Shown piece by piece: positions 16,636 to 25,710 of a stretch of 64,000 nucleotides of DNA; the stretch's first letter is position 1; the number at the start of each line of letters is the position of its first letter. The position numbers and the translations under genes were made by a program. This DNA is from Ideonella aquatica. GTDB taxonomy: Bacteria > Pseudomonadota > Gammaproteobacteria > Burkholderiales > Burkholderiaceae_C. The DNA lies in NCBI RefSeq assembly GCF_018069755.1, contig NZ_JAGQDE010000004.1:180566-244565 (forward strand). Reading direction: 5' to 3'. The notes under the pieces are model-generated. The model did no database searches, was not told the origin of the DNA, and saw only the letters and a program-made list of their open reading frames with translations.

Positions 16636-17946
16636 ATGAACCCCATCCAGGTCGGCCTTCTGGGCATCGGCACCGTCGGCTCCGGCACCTTCAAGGTGCT
16701 GCAACGCAACCAGCAGGAGATCCTGCGCCGGGCGGGCCGCGGCATCGAGATCACCATGGTGGCTGACCTCGATGTGGAACGCGCCCGCAGCATCGTCGGC
16801 GAGGGCGTTCAGGTGGTGAATGACGCCCGCCAGGTGATCGCCAACCCGGCGATCGACATCGTCGTTGAGCTGATCGGCGGCTACGGCATCGCCAAGGCCC
16901 TGGTGCTGGAAGCCATCGCGGCCGGCAAGCATGTGGTCACCGCCAACAAGGCGCTGCTGGCTGTGCATGGCAGCGAGATCTTCGCCGCCGCCCGCGCCAA
17001 GGGCGTGACCGTGGCCTTCGAGGCCGCGGTGGCCGGTGGCATCCCGATCATCAAGGCGCTGCGCGAGGGCCTGACCGCCAACCGCATCGAGTGGATCGCC
17101 GGCATCATCAACGGCACCACCAACTTCATCCTGTCCGAGATGCGCGACAAGGGCCTGGACTTCGACGTGGTGCTCAAGGAAGCGCAACGCCTGGGCTACG
17201 CCGAAGCGGATCCCACCTTTGACATCGAAGGTGTTGACGCCGCCCACAAGGCCACGCTGATGAGCGCGCTGGCCTTTGGCATTCCGGTGCAGTTCGACAA
17301 GGCCCATGTCGAAGGCATCACCAAACTCTCGGCCACCGACATCCGCTACGCCGAGCAACTGGGCTACCGCATCAAGCTGCTGGGCATCACCAAGCGGCGC
17401 GAGGGCGGCATCGAGCTGCGCGTGCACCCCACGCTGATCCCGGCCAAGCGCCTGATCGCCAATGTCGAGGGCGCGATGAACGCCGTGGTCGTGCAGGGCG
17501 ACGCCGTGGGCACCACGCTGTACTACGGCAAGGGCGCCGGCTCCGAGCCCACCGCCTCGGCCGTGGTGGCCGACCTGGTGGACATCACCCGCCTGGCCAC
17601 CGCCGACCCCGACCACCGCGTGCCGCACCTGGCCTTCCAGCCCGACGCGCTGGCCGACACGCCGATCCTGCCGATCGAGCAGGTCCAGACTGCCTTTTAC
17701 CTGCGCCTGCGCGTGGCCGACGAGGCCGGCGTGCTGTCGCGCATCACCACCATCCTGGCCGAGAACGACATCTCGATCGACGCCGTGCTGCAGCGCGAGT
17801 CGGCCGAGGGCGAGAAGCAGACCGACCTGATCATCCTGACGCACGAGACCGTGGAAGGCCGCATGCGCGCCGCGCTGGCCTCGATGCAGGCGCTGTCCAG
17901 CGTGCTGGCGCCGATCGTCAGCCTGCGCAAGGAGGAGCTGGCCTGA
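16636..17946 (+). CDS. hom: Homoserine dehydrogenase
   Basis: Reduces aspartate semialdehyde to homoserine, the branch point to threonine and methionine. 436 residues, the usual length of the monofunctional form. Domains in order: NAD(P)-binding Rossmann fold with GIGTVGSG (residues 11-18), catalytic domain with VAGGIPIIK and GIINGTTNFIL, and a C-terminal ACT domain (FYLRLRVADEAGVLSRIT from about residue 352) that binds threonine for feedback control in relatives. Its TGA shares one base with the thrC ATG, so translation is coupled. Confidence 0.97.
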   Translation: MNPIQVGLLGIGTVGSGTFKVLQRNQQEILRRAGRGIEITMVADLDVERARSIVGEGVQVVNDARQVIANPAIDIVVELIGGYGIAKALVLEAIAAGKHVVTANKALLAVHGSEIFAAARAKGVTVAFEAAVAGGIPIIKALREGLTANRIEWIAGIINGTTNFILSEMRDKGLDFDVVLKEAQRLGYAEADPTFDIEGVDAAHKATLMSALAFGIPVQFDKAHVEGITKLSATDIRYAEQLGYRIKLLGITKRREGGIELRVHPTLIPAKRLIANVEGAMNAVVVQGDAVGTTLYYGKGAGSEPTASAVVADLVDITRLATADPDHRVPHLAFQPDALADTPILPIEQVQTAFYLRLRVADEAGVLSRITTILAENDISIDAVLQRESAEGEKQTDLIILTHETVEGRMRAALASMQALSSVLAPIVSLRKEELA

Positions 17947-19373
17947 TGCGCTATGTCAGCACCCGCGGCGACCAGACCGAACGCCGCTTCTGCGAGATCC
18001 TGCTGGAAGGCCTGGCGCCCGATGGCGGCCTGTACCTGCCGGTGGCCTACCCGCAGGTGGATACCGCTACGCTGGCGCGCTGGCGCGGCCTGGCCTATGC
18101 CGACCTGGCCTTCGAGATCCTGTCGCTCTACATCGACGACATCCCCGCCGCCGACCTGAAGGCGCTGGTCGCCAGGACCTACACGCCGGCGGTCTTTGGC
18201 ACCGAGGCCATCGTGCCGGTGCGCCGCCTGGGCGACAGCGGCCTGCTGATCGAAGCCCTGTCCAACGGCCCCACGCTGGCCTTCAAGGACATGGCGATGC
18301 AGCTGCTGGGCCACCTGTTCGAGTACGAGCTGGGCCGGCGCGGCGAGCAGCTCAACATCCTGGGCGCCACCAGCGGCGACACCGGCAGCGCGGCCGAGTA
18401 CGCGATGCGCGGCAAGCACGGCGTGCGCGTCTTCATGCTCAGCCCGCACGGCCGCATGAGCGCCTTCCAGCAGGCCCAGATGTTCAGCCTGCAGGACGCC
18501 AACATCCACAACATCGCCGTCGAAGGCGTGTTCGACGATGCGCAGGACATCGTCAAGGACGTCTCCAACGACCTGGCCTTCAAGCGCCAGTACAAGATCG
18601 GCACCGTCAATTCGATCAACTGGGCGCGCCTGCTGGCCCAGGTGGTGTATTACTTTGCCGGGTACTTTCAAGCGACCTCTGGTCGCGTCCAGGCCACGCC
18701 AGAGCAGGTCAGCTTCACCGTGCCCTCGGGCAACTTCGGCAACGTCTGCGCCGGACATGTGGCGCGCATGATGGGCCTGCCGATCAAGCACCTGGTGGTG
18801 GCCACCAACGAGAACGACGTGCTCGACGAGTTCTTCCGCACCGGCACCTACCGCGTGCGGGGCAGCGCCGAGACGCACGAGACCTCCAGCCCGTCGATGG
18901 ACATCTCCAAGGCGTCGAACTTCGAGCGCTTCGTCTTCGACCTGGTGGGCCGCGACGGCGCACGCACCAAGGCGCTGTTTGGCGATGCCATCGCGCGCGA
19001 GGGCGCCTTCACGGTCAGCCCGGCCGAGTTTTCGGCGATTGCCGGCTACGGTTTCCAGTCGGGCCGCAGCACCCATGCGGACCGCCTGGCCACGATCCGC
19101 GGCACCGATGAGCGCTTCGGCGACCTGATCGACACCCACACCGCTGACGGCGTCAAGGTGGCGGCCGAGCATGTCGAGCCCGGCGTGCCGATGATCGTGC
19201 TGGAGACCGCGCTGCCGGCCAAGTTCGCCGAGACCATCCGCGAGGCGGTGGGCCGCGAGCCCGGCCGCCCGGCCGGCCTGGACGGCATCGAGGCGCTGCC
19301 CAAGCGCTTCACCGTGATGAAGCCCGACACCGCGGCGGTGAAGGCCTTCATCCAGGCGCACTGCGCCGACTGA
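17946..19373 (+). CDS. thrC: Threonine synthase
   Basis: PLP enzyme that converts O-phosphohomoserine to threonine. 475 residues, of the longer bacterial/fungal class. N-terminal MRYVSTRGD and the PLP lysine (Lys 114 in LAFKDMAMQ) are typical, as are ATSGDTGSAAE and VPSGNFGNV, which bind the cofactor phosphate. Directly coupled to hom; thrB (homoserine kinase) is not in the window. mobB starts 17 bases downstream, so amino-acid and cofactor genes are probably on one message. Confidence 0.97.
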   Translation: MRYVSTRGDQTERRFCEILLEGLAPDGGLYLPVAYPQVDTATLARWRGLAYADLAFEILSLYIDDIPAADLKALVARTYTPAVFGTEAIVPVRRLGDSGLLIEALSNGPTLAFKDMAMQLLGHLFEYELGRRGEQLNILGATSGDTGSAAEYAMRGKHGVRVFMLSPHGRMSAFQQAQMFSLQDANIHNIAVEGVFDDAQDIVKDVSNDLAFKRQYKIGTVNSINWARLLAQVVYYFAGYFQATSGRVQATPEQVSFTVPSGNFGNVCAGHVARMMGLPIKHLVVATNENDVLDEFFRTGTYRVRGSAETHETSSPSMDISKASNFERFVFDLVGRDGARTKALFGDAIAREGAFTVSPAEFSAIAGYGFQSGRSTHADRLATIRGTDERFGDLIDTHTADGVKVAAEHVEPGVPMIVLETALPAKFAETIREAVGREPGRPAGLDGIEALPKRFTVMKPDTAAVKAFIQAHCAD

Positions 19374-19390
19374 ACCTGGAGCACGCGGCC

Positions 19391-19924
19391 ATGAAGGTCA
19401 TCGGCCTGGCCGGCTATTCGGGCAGCGGCAAGACCACGCTGATCGAGCAACTGATCGCTGGCCTGAAGGCCGCCGGTCAGCGCGTCTCGGTGGTCAAGCA
19501 CGCGCACAAGGACAGCTTCGACATCGACCACCCGGGCAAGGACAGCTGGCGCCACCGCCAGGCCGGCGCGCTGGAGGTGGTGGTGGCCAATGCGCGGCGC
19601 ATGGCGCTGATCCGCGAGTTTCCGCAGCCGGTGGAGATCGAGCCGCACGCGCTGCTGGCCGAACTGGCCCCGTGTGACTGGGCGCTGGTGGAAGGCTTCA
19701 AGCACGGCGACCTGCCCAAGATCGAGGTCTGGCGTGCTGAACTGGGCCGTCCGGCGATGTACCCGAACGACCCCTTCATCGTGGGCATCGCCACCGACGA
19801 CCCGGCCGCGCTGCCCGAGCCCACCGGCCTGCCGGTCTTCCGGCTGGACACCCCCGCGGCGCTGCTGGACCACCTGCTGGCCAGTGGCGAGCGCTACCAG
19901 TACACCCAGGGCCACCATGGCTGA
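19391..19924 (+). CDS. mobB: Molybdopterin-guanine dinucleotide biosynthesis protein B
   Basis: GTP-binding accessory protein in guanylation of the molybdenum cofactor. 177 residues. P-loop GYSGSGKTTL (8-17), the HAHKDSFDIDHPGKDSWRHR segment and WALVEGFKH are characteristic of MobB. Its stop codon overlaps the moeA start (ATGGCTGA). The partner mobA is not in view. The short upstream gap from thrC contains only GGAG as a ribosome binding site. Confidence 0.94.
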   Translation: MKVIGLAGYSGSGKTTLIEQLIAGLKAAGQRVSVVKHAHKDSFDIDHPGKDSWRHRQAGALEVVVANARRMALIREFPQPVEIEPHALLAELAPCDWALVEGFKHGDLPKIEVWRAELGRPAMYPNDPFIVGIATDDPAALPEPTGLPVFRLDTPAALLDHLLASGERYQYTQGHHG

Positions 19925-21173
19925 CACTCCCGCCCCGACCCGCTCGCCGCTGATGACACTCGACGAGGTGCTGGCCCGCCTGGTGGCCACCGCCGCCGAG
20001 CGACGCCTCACCGAGACCGAATCACTGTCCAGCGCTGCTGCGCTGGGCCGCGTGCTGGCGCAGGACATCCTGTCCACGCTGGACGTGCCACCGGCCGACA
20101 ACTCCTCGATGGACGGCTACGCCCTGCGCGCCGCCGACGTGCCGGCAGCCGGTACGGTGCTGCCGGTCAGCCAGCGCATTCCGGCCGGCCACCCCGGCCA
20201 GCCGCTGCAGGCCGGCACCGCGGCGCGCATCTTCACGGGCGCCCAGGTGCCGGCCGGCGCCGACTGCATCGTGATGCAGGAGCAGTGCGAGGCGCTGGAC
20301 GGCGGCCAGGTGCGCGTCAACACCGTGCCCCAGGCCGGCCAGTGGATCCGCCAGCGCGGCGAGGACGTGCGTGTCGGTCAAGTGGTGCTGCATGCCGGCC
20401 AGCGCCTGGGACCGGCCCACCTGGGCATGCTGGCTACGGTGGGTCTGGCCGAGGTGGCGGTGGTGCGCCGGCCGCGCGTGGCGCTGTTTTCCACCGGCGA
20501 TGAACTGGTGCTGCCGGGCCAGCCGCTGCCGCCCGGCGCGATCTACAACTCCAACCGCCACACGCTGCGTGGCCTGCTGGAAGCCGCTGGCTGCGCGGTC
20601 AGCGACCTGGGCATCGTGCCCGACACGCTGGACGCCACGCGCGCCGCGCTGCGCCAGGCGGCCCAGGGCAATGACCTGATCCTGACCAGCGGCGGCGTCT
20701 CGGTGGGCGAGGAAGACCATCTGCGCCCGGCCGCCCGCGCCGAGGGCCGCATCGAGCTGTGGCAGATGGCCGCCAAGCCCGGCAAGCCGCTGGCTTTTGG
20801 CGCGATCCACCGCCCCGATGGTGGCGAGGCGCTGCTGATGGGCCTGCCGGGCAACCCGGTGTCCAGCTTCATCACCTTCCTGCTGGCGGTGGCGCCGGTG
20901 CTGCGCGTGCTGCAAGGGGGTTCGGGCGCGCTGCCGGTGGCGCTGCCGCTGCGTGCCGCCTTCGCCTGGCCGCGCCCCGACCGCCAGCGCCGCGAGTTCA
21001 TGCGCGCCCGGCTCACCCCTGCGGGCGAGCTGGAGCTGTTCCCGAACCAGAGCTCCGGCGTGATGACCTCCGCGGTCTGGGCCGATGGCCTGATCGACAA
21101 CCCGGCCGGACAGGCCATCGCCCCTGGCGACGTGGTGCGCTTCCTGCCGCTGGCCACGCTGATCGGGGCATGA
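19917..21173 (+). CDS. moeA: Molybdopterin molybdenumtransferase MoeA
   Basis: Inserts molybdate into adenylylated molybdopterin. 418 residues from ATG 19917, chosen because it overlaps the mobB stop and yields the normal length. Landmarks are PPADNSSMDGYALR, TGAQVPAGADCIVMQE, the MPT-binding IYNSNRHTL and TSGGVSVGEEDH, and AAKPGKPLAFG followed by GLPGNPVSSF. Its TGA overlaps the moaD ATG by four bases. Confidence 0.96.
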   Translation: MADTPAPTRSPLMTLDEVLARLVATAAERRLTETESLSSAAALGRVLAQDILSTLDVPPADNSSMDGYALRAADVPAAGTVLPVSQRIPAGHPGQPLQAGTAARIFTGAQVPAGADCIVMQEQCEALDGGQVRVNTVPQAGQWIRQRGEDVRVGQVVLHAGQRLGPAHLGMLATVGLAEVAVVRRPRVALFSTGDELVLPGQPLPPGAIYNSNRHTLRGLLEAAGCAVSDLGIVPDTLDATRAALRQAAQGNDLILTSGGVSVGEEDHLRPAARAEGRIELWQMAAKPGKPLAFGAIHRPDGGEALLMGLPGNPVSSFITFLLAVAPVLRVLQGGSGALPVALPLRAAFAWPRPDRQRREFMRARLTPAGELELFPNQSSGVMTSAVWADGLIDNPAGQAIAPGDVVRFLPLATLIGA

Positions 21174-21433
21174 TCACCACCATGCTGATTCGACTGCGTT
21201 TCTTCGCCTCGCTGCGCGAGGCCCTGGGCCCCGAGGCCAGCCTGGAGCTGCCCGAGGGCGCCAGCGTGGCCCAGGCCCGCGACGCGCTGATCGCCCGCGG
21301 CGAGCCCTTTGCGGCGGCGCTGGCCCGTGGGCGTGCGGTGCGCGCCGCGCTGAACCAGGCGCTGTGCGACGAAAGCGCTGCACTGAAGGCGGGCGACGAG
21401 CTGGCCTTCTTCCCCCCGGTGACCGGAGGCTGA
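21170..21433 (+). CDS. moaD: Molybdopterin synthase sulfur carrier subunit MoaD
   Basis: Ubiquitin-fold protein whose C-terminal thiocarboxylate supplies sulfur to molybdopterin. 87 residues if translation starts at ATG 21170 in the ATGA overlap with moeA; an internal ATG at 21182 (MLIRLRFFASLRE) would give 83 and is an equally plausible start. It ends in the essential Gly-Gly after FFPPVT. moaE follows after two bases. moeB, which activates MoaD, is not in the window. Confidence 0.94.
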   Translation: MITTMLIRLRFFASLREALGPEASLELPEGASVAQARDALIARGEPFAAALARGRAVRAALNQALCDESAALKAGDELAFFPPVTGG

Positions 21434-21435
21434 GC

Positions 21436-21912
21436 ATGGGCGAGCGCGTCAGCATCCAGACCGCGGACTTCGATCTGGGCGCCGAGGTCGCCGCGCTGCG
21501 CGCCGGTGACGGTGGCGTCGGCGCGGTGTGCAGCTTCATCGGCACGGTGCGCGACCGCAGTGACGGCAGCGCCGTCAGCGCGATGGAGCTGGAGCACTAC
21601 CCGGGCATGACCGAGCGCGCCATTGAGGCAATGATCGACGAGGCCCACCGCCGCTTCGACATCCGCGCTGCGCGCGTGATCCACCGTGTCGGTCCGCTGG
21701 ACGTGGGCGATCAGATCGTGCTGGTGGTGGTCAGCTCGGCCCACCGCGGCGAGAGCTTCCAGGCCTGCGAGTTCCTGATGGACTACCTGAAGACCCAGGC
21801 CCCGTTCTGGAAGAAGGAAACCACGCCCGAGGGGGCGCGCTGGGTGGACGCCCGCGTCGCCGACGACGCCGCGCTGGCGCGCTGGGGCATCCAGGCGAGC
21901 AACGCCGGATGA
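21436..21912 (+). CDS. moaE: Molybdopterin synthase catalytic subunit MoaE
   Basis: Transfers two sulfurs to cyclic pyranopterin monophosphate together with MoaD. 158 residues from ATG 21436, normal length. Motifs seen: FIGTVRD near residue 35, LEHYPGM, the VIHRVGPLDVGD segment, VSSAHRGESF and the catalytic lysine region LKTQAPFWKKE. Its 3' end overlaps the crcB start by four bases (ATGA). Confidence 0.96.
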   Translation: MGERVSIQTADFDLGAEVAALRAGDGGVGAVCSFIGTVRDRSDGSAVSAMELEHYPGMTERAIEAMIDEAHRRFDIRAARVIHRVGPLDVGDQIVLVVVSSAHRGESFQACEFLMDYLKTQAPFWKKETTPEGARWVDARVADDAALARWGIQASNAG

Positions 21913-22298
21913 ACGCCGCGGCACCGCTGACCACCGCCCTGGCCATCGGTTTGGGGGGCGCGCTGGGCTCGGTGCTGCGCTGGCTGAGTACGCTGGCGCT
22001 GGCGCCGCTGGGCTGGCCGATCGCCGCCGGCACGCTGGCGGTGAACCTGGTGGGGGGGCTGCTGATTGGCGCGTCCATCGTCTGGTTCGGCCGCCACCCG
22101 AATGAGCTGCTGCGCCTGGGCCTGGTGACTGGGCTGCTGGGCGGGCTGACCACCTTTTCGGCCTTCTCGGCCGAGTCGCTGACGCTGCTGATCAAAGGCC
22201 ATTGGGCGCTGGCGCTGGTGCACTCGCTGGTGCATGTGCTGGGCGCGCTGGCTGCTGCGGCGGCGGGCTGGGCCCTGGCGCGTTGGATCCTAGGGTAG
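21909..22298 (+). CDS. crcB: Fluoride efflux channel FluC/CrcB
   Basis: Small membrane protein that expels fluoride. 129 residues with four hydrophobic helices. GGALGSVLRW near the N-terminus, NLVGGLLIG and the signature GGLTTFSAFSAE match the family. FluC works as an antiparallel dimer; a single gene is present, as in the homodimeric type. It is translationally coupled to moaE, an association with no obvious functional reason. No fluoride riboswitch is seen because there is no leader. The 3' end overlaps the converging regulator gene by nine bases. Confidence 0.95.
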   Translation: MNAAAPLTTALAIGLGGALGSVLRWLSTLALAPLGWPIAAGTLAVNLVGGLLIGASIVWFGRHPNELLRLGLVTGLLGGLTTFSAFSAESLTLLIKGHWALALVHSLVHVLGALAAAAAGWALARWILG

Positions 22299-24794
22299 GG
22301 CGCAGGCCAGCACCTCGGCATCGGACCAGGTCGCACCGGCTTGGCGCCAGGCGCTGATGGACGTGGTCTCGGCGCCGGCACTCAGCGTGGTCAGCAAGAT
22401 ATCCACCACCCGCTGCTCGGCCGGCTGGCGCACCACGCCACGCGCGGCCAGGCCGGCATCGGCGCAGCCCAGCAGATGGGCCGCCTGCGGCAGGCGGCCG
22501 CGCTGGGCAGTGAGCCAGGCCAGGCTGTCGACAAAGTAGATCAGACCATCGCTGTGGCGCAGCAGCGGCGCGGCGCGGCGGGCGCAGTCCTCGGCCTCGT
22601 CGGGGCGGCCCGCGAAGAGCAGGGCGGTGCACAGGTTGCCCAGGATCACCCCCAGCAGGGCCGGGTCGTCCTGGCGCAGGGCCTCGGCCTCGGCCTCGCG
22701 GCCCCAGCGCACCGCGGCTTCGGTGTCGCCGCTGGAGCAGGCCAGGTCGCCCAGGTTCAGCAGCATGATCAGCACGCGGCGGGCGTCGCCCTGGCGGCGG
22801 CGCAGCGCCAGCGCTTCCTCATAGGCGGCCAGGGCCTCGGCGTGGCGGTCCTGGCGCTGGCGCAGCGCGCCCAAGGTGGTGCGGTGCAGGGCCTTCAGGT
22901 GCAGGCTGGCCTCCACCGCCAGCGCGGTGTCGTTCAGCGCCTGCTCCGACGCGGCCAATTGGTCCAGGTACAGTCGGTTCCAGGCTTGGCCCAGCACCGA
23001 GCGCACCCAGCGCCGGTCGCCGGCCTGGCGCCACAGCGCCTCGGCCTGCAGCCGAGCCTCCAGCGCGCGGCGCGGGTCGGCGTCCTGCCACAGGTAGCCG
23101 GTGCCGTCCCACAGCGCGGCGGCGGCGCGAGGCTCGGTCTGCGGCGTCAGCTGGGCCTGGGCCAGTGCCAGCAGCCGCCGACCCTCGTCCAGCAGCGACA
23201 GCAGCGGCCACAGGTCGGCGCTCCAGCCCGCCAGGCCGATGCCCAGCTCGGGCGCCTGGCGCTCGACCAGGCAGAAATGCAGTGCCGCGCGCAGGTTGTC
23301 CAGGTCGGGCCCGAAGGCCTCGCGCCAGCCGGTGTCGCTGCGCGTGCCCAGCTCCTCGAAAGCCTGCTCGAAGCGCCCGTGCATCCATTGCGCATGGCGC
23401 AGGCCCACGGCCACGCGCTCGCCGGCCGCGGTGCACAGTGACGCGGCGTAGGCGCGGGTGGACTCCAGCAGGCGGTAGCGCGGGCCGCCGTCGCTGCCGG
23501 CGCCGGGCGCCAGTGCCACTAGGCAGTGGTCGACCAGAGACGCCAAGGCTTCGGTCACGCACCAGTCGTCGATCTGCGCATCGCCCACCACCGCCAGGCA
23601 AGCGGCCAGGTCAAAGCCGCCCTGGAACACCGCCAGGCGGCGAAAGACGCCGCGCTCGGTGTCGCCCAGCAGGCCGTGGCTCCAATCCAGTGTGGCGCTC
23701 AGGGTACGGTGGCGCTCGGGGCGATCGAGCGGACCGCCGGTCAGCAGCCGCAGGCGCTGGCCCAGGCGCTGGCAAACCGCGGGGAGGCCCAGCCGAGCCA
23801 CCTGCGAGGCCGCCAGCTCGATCGCCAGGGCCAGGCCATCCAGCTGCCGGCACAGCGCGCCCAGGGCGTCGGCATTGCCGGGCTCCAGCGTGAACGAGCC
23901 CTGGTGCTCGCGCACCCGCTGCACCAGCAGCTGCACCGCGGGCGAGCGCTCGGCGGCGGCCAGGCCGCTGGCCTCGGGACAGGCCAGCGGCGCCAGGCGG
24001 TGCAGGTGCTCGGCCGCCAGGTTCAGCCGCACCTGGCTGGTGGCCAGAACGCGCAGGTCCGGATCGTGAGCCAGCAGACGGACCAGCAGCGCGCCCACGG
24101 CAGGCGCCAGGTGCTCGCAGTTGTCCAGCACCAGCAGCTGGGGCCCGCTGGGCCACTCGGCCAGCAGGGCCTCGTCCGCACTGCTGCCGGCCGGCAGCCG
24201 CAGCGCCAGCCCGGCCGCGACGGCGCCGGGCAGGCCGCCAGCTTCGGCCAGACCGCTCAAGTCCACCCAGTTGGCGCGGCCTTGCTCGCGCGCCTGCGCT
24301 AGCAGGGCCAGCGCCAGCCGGGTCTTGCCGATGCCGCCCTCGCCGACCAGGGTGACCAGGCGGTGGCGCCCCAGCGCAGCATGCAACTGGCTCAGGTCGT
24401 CGTCGCGACCGAACAGCAGCGGCGGCGCACCTGGCGCGCTTGCTCCACGGATGGGCGGCGGCGCCAGCGCAGCCGGCGCACCAGCTGCCACCGTTGTCAC
24501 GGACCAGGTGAAGCGGTATCCCCGGCCGGGCACCGTGGCGATCGCATCCCGGCCCAGCAGGCGTCGCAGCGTGGACACCTGGACCTGCAGGTTGTTCTCC
24601 TCGACCACTCGGCCGGGCCAGACATGCGCGAACGCCTCCTCCTTGCTGACTACCTGACCCGCCCGGCTGGCCAAAAGCCCCAGCAGCTCGAAGGCCCGAC
24701 TGCCCAGCTCCAGCGGCTGCCCCTCGCGCGCTAGTCGCTGCTCGGCGCCATGCCACTCAAAGCCTGAAAAGCGCAGCACCAGGGGGATCGACAT
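22290..24794 (-). CDS. Winged-helix / STAND-type ATPase / TPR transcriptional regulator
   Basis: 834 residues. Residues 5-98 are an OmpR/PhoB-type winged helix (DNA-binding segment EENNLQVQVSTLRRLLG, wing VPGRGYRF). Next a nucleotide-binding region with Walker A GEGGIGKTR (151-159), Walker B LLVLDN (220-225), a sensor-like LATSQVRL and GLALAIELAAS, the equivalent of the GLPLA motif of NB-ARC/LuxR-MalT-type ATPases. The last about 350 residues are helical repeats of TPR type (for example AAYEEALALRRRQGDARR). Such proteins are signal-responsive activators that oligomerise on ligand binding. Its target is probably the divergent secreted-protein gene at 24925 or its own gene. Ligand unknown. Confidence 0.88.
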   Translation of the reverse strand: MSIPLVLRFSGFEWHGAEQRLAREGQPLELGSRAFELLGLLASRAGQVVSKEEAFAHVWPGRVVEENNLQVQVSTLRRLLGRDAIATVPGRGYRFTWSVTTVAAGAPAALAPPPIRGASAPGAPPLLFGRDDDLSQLHAALGRHRLVTLVGEGGIGKTRLALALLAQAREQGRANWVDLSGLAEAGGLPGAVAAGLALRLPAGSSADEALLAEWPSGPQLLVLDNCEHLAPAVGALLVRLLAHDPDLRVLATSQVRLNLAAEHLHRLAPLACPEASGLAAAERSPAVQLLVQRVREHQGSFTLEPGNADALGALCRQLDGLALAIELAASQVARLGLPAVCQRLGQRLRLLTGGPLDRPERHRTLSATLDWSHGLLGDTERGVFRRLAVFQGGFDLAACLAVVGDAQIDDWCVTEALASLVDHCLVALAPGAGSDGGPRYRLLESTRAYAASLCTAAGERVAVGLRHAQWMHGRFEQAFEELGTRSDTGWREAFGPDLDNLRAALHFCLVERQAPELGIGLAGWSADLWPLLSLLDEGRRLLALAQAQLTPQTEPRAAAALWDGTGYLWQDADPRRALEARLQAEALWRQAGDRRWVRSVLGQAWNRLYLDQLAASEQALNDTALAVEASLHLKALHRTTLGALRQRQDRHAEALAAYEEALALRRRQGDARRVLIMLLNLGDLACSSGDTEAAVRWGREAEAEALRQDDPALLGVILGNLCTALLFAGRPDEAEDCARRAAPLLRHSDGLIYFVDSLAWLTAQRGRLPQAAHLLGCADAGLAARGVVRQPAEQRVVDILLTTLSAGAETTSISAWRQAGATWSDAEVLACALP

Positions 24795-24798
24795 CAGG

Positions 24799-24815
24799 TT
24801 TCAGGAGTTTTCAGG
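24799..24815. repeat. Tandem TTTCAGG direct repeat before the regulator gene
   Basis: TTTCAGG occurs at 24799-24805 and again at 24809-24815, exactly 10 bases apart, just upstream of the regulator start at 24794; TCAGG also occurs at 24794-24798. One-helical-turn spacing is typical of binding sites for winged-helix OmpR-type proteins, so this may be an autoregulatory operator. Read by eye only. Confidence 0.35.
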
Positions 24816-24873
24816 CGATTTGGGGCGCGGCGAATGGACCGGCCGTCGCTCGGGCAGGAGCATGCAAAGGCAG

Positions 24874-24906
24874 TCCGGTGCCCGTCAATCCGTCTACCGC
24901 ACCGGA
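24874..24906. promoter_or_regulatory. Perfect 8-bp inverted repeat in the divergent region
   Basis: TCCGGTGC (24874-24881) and GCACCGGA (24899-24906) are exact inverse copies separated by 17 bases, ending 18 bases before the secreted-protein start. It could be an operator for the divergent regulator or an RNA hairpin in the leader. Confidence 0.4.
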
Positions 24907-24924
24907 CCCCTGTTTGGAGGACAG

Positions 24925-25710
24925 ATGCGACACACCAGCCCCCGATTTCGTACCGCCCTGGCAACGGCTGCATTGCTGATCGCCTCGGCGCCGGCAGCCC
25001 AGGCCGGTGGCTGCAAGGCTTATGCCAACCAGCGTTTCGTGTTCCTGCTGCAGGGCCAGGTGCGCAGCGCCGACGGCCTGTCGGACGTGGGCAAGTCCAT
25101 CCTCGGCCGCCTGGTGTTTGACGCCAGTGGCACTGCAGGCAGCTTCACGCTGATGAACAATGGCGGCGATCCGCTGTCTCACGGTCAGGAGCAGGGCAGC
25201 TTCAGCTGCCTGGCCACGCGCCAGCTGTCGGGCCTGGCGCAGCAGCTGAACCTGTCCAACGGCCTGGCCATGCTGGCCGTGCGCGAGCGCGGCGCGGTGC
25301 AGTTGCTGGCCCAGATGCCGCAAACCGCGATGAACGGCGAGGCCCGCCCCGCTGCCAATTGGGACGCGCTGCCGCACGGTGCCTGCGACCTGCTGCCGGG
25401 CAAGGCCTACATCGGGCGCTACGGCGCCGAGTCCGATGGCGTGGCGGCCATGGGCCTGGCCCAGTGGCGCTTTGACACCCGCGTCTTCTCGATGCAGAAC
25501 TGGGCCGCCTATTCCACCGCCAGCGCAGCAGTGCCGCTGGACCGCACCCTCAGCGCCTGTGCGCCGACCACGCCAGATCAGGTGGCCGTCCTCAGCGTCA
25601 ACGACGGTATTGACGGCTACCTGATGGCCTACCCCTCGGCCGACGGTTCGGTGGCCTGGATCCATACCTATCCGGGTCGCGGAGTGGGCGGATGGATGCG
25701 CCCGCGTTGA
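24925..25710 (+). CDS. Exported protein of unknown function
   Basis: 261 residues from ATG 24925, preceded by GGAGG at good spacing. A clear signal peptide (MRHTSPRFRTALATAALLIA...AQA, cleavage after about residue 27) directs it to the periplasm or outside. The mature part has four Cys (the first at 30, then in FSCLA, GACDL and SACAP), which suggests two disulfides. Otherwise I recognise no domain. It is divergent from the large winged-helix ATPase regulator, with repeats between the two, so it may be that regulator's target. Confidence 0.75.
   Translation: MRHTSPRFRTALATAALLIASAPAAQAGGCKAYANQRFVFLLQGQVRSADGLSDVGKSILGRLVFDASGTAGSFTLMNNGGDPLSHGQEQGSFSCLATRQLSGLAQQLNLSNGLAMLAVRERGAVQLLAQMPQTAMNGEARPAANWDALPHGACDLLPGKAYIGRYGAESDGVAAMGLAQWRFDTRVFSMQNWAAYSTASAAVPLDRTLSACAPTTPDQVAVLSVNDGIDGYLMAYPSADGSVAWIHTYPGRGVGGWMRPR

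Noticed and set aside
21180..21908. Fluoride or molybdenum cofactor riboswitch near crcB or moa genes
   Set aside because: The genes overlap or nearly so and leave no space for a leader.
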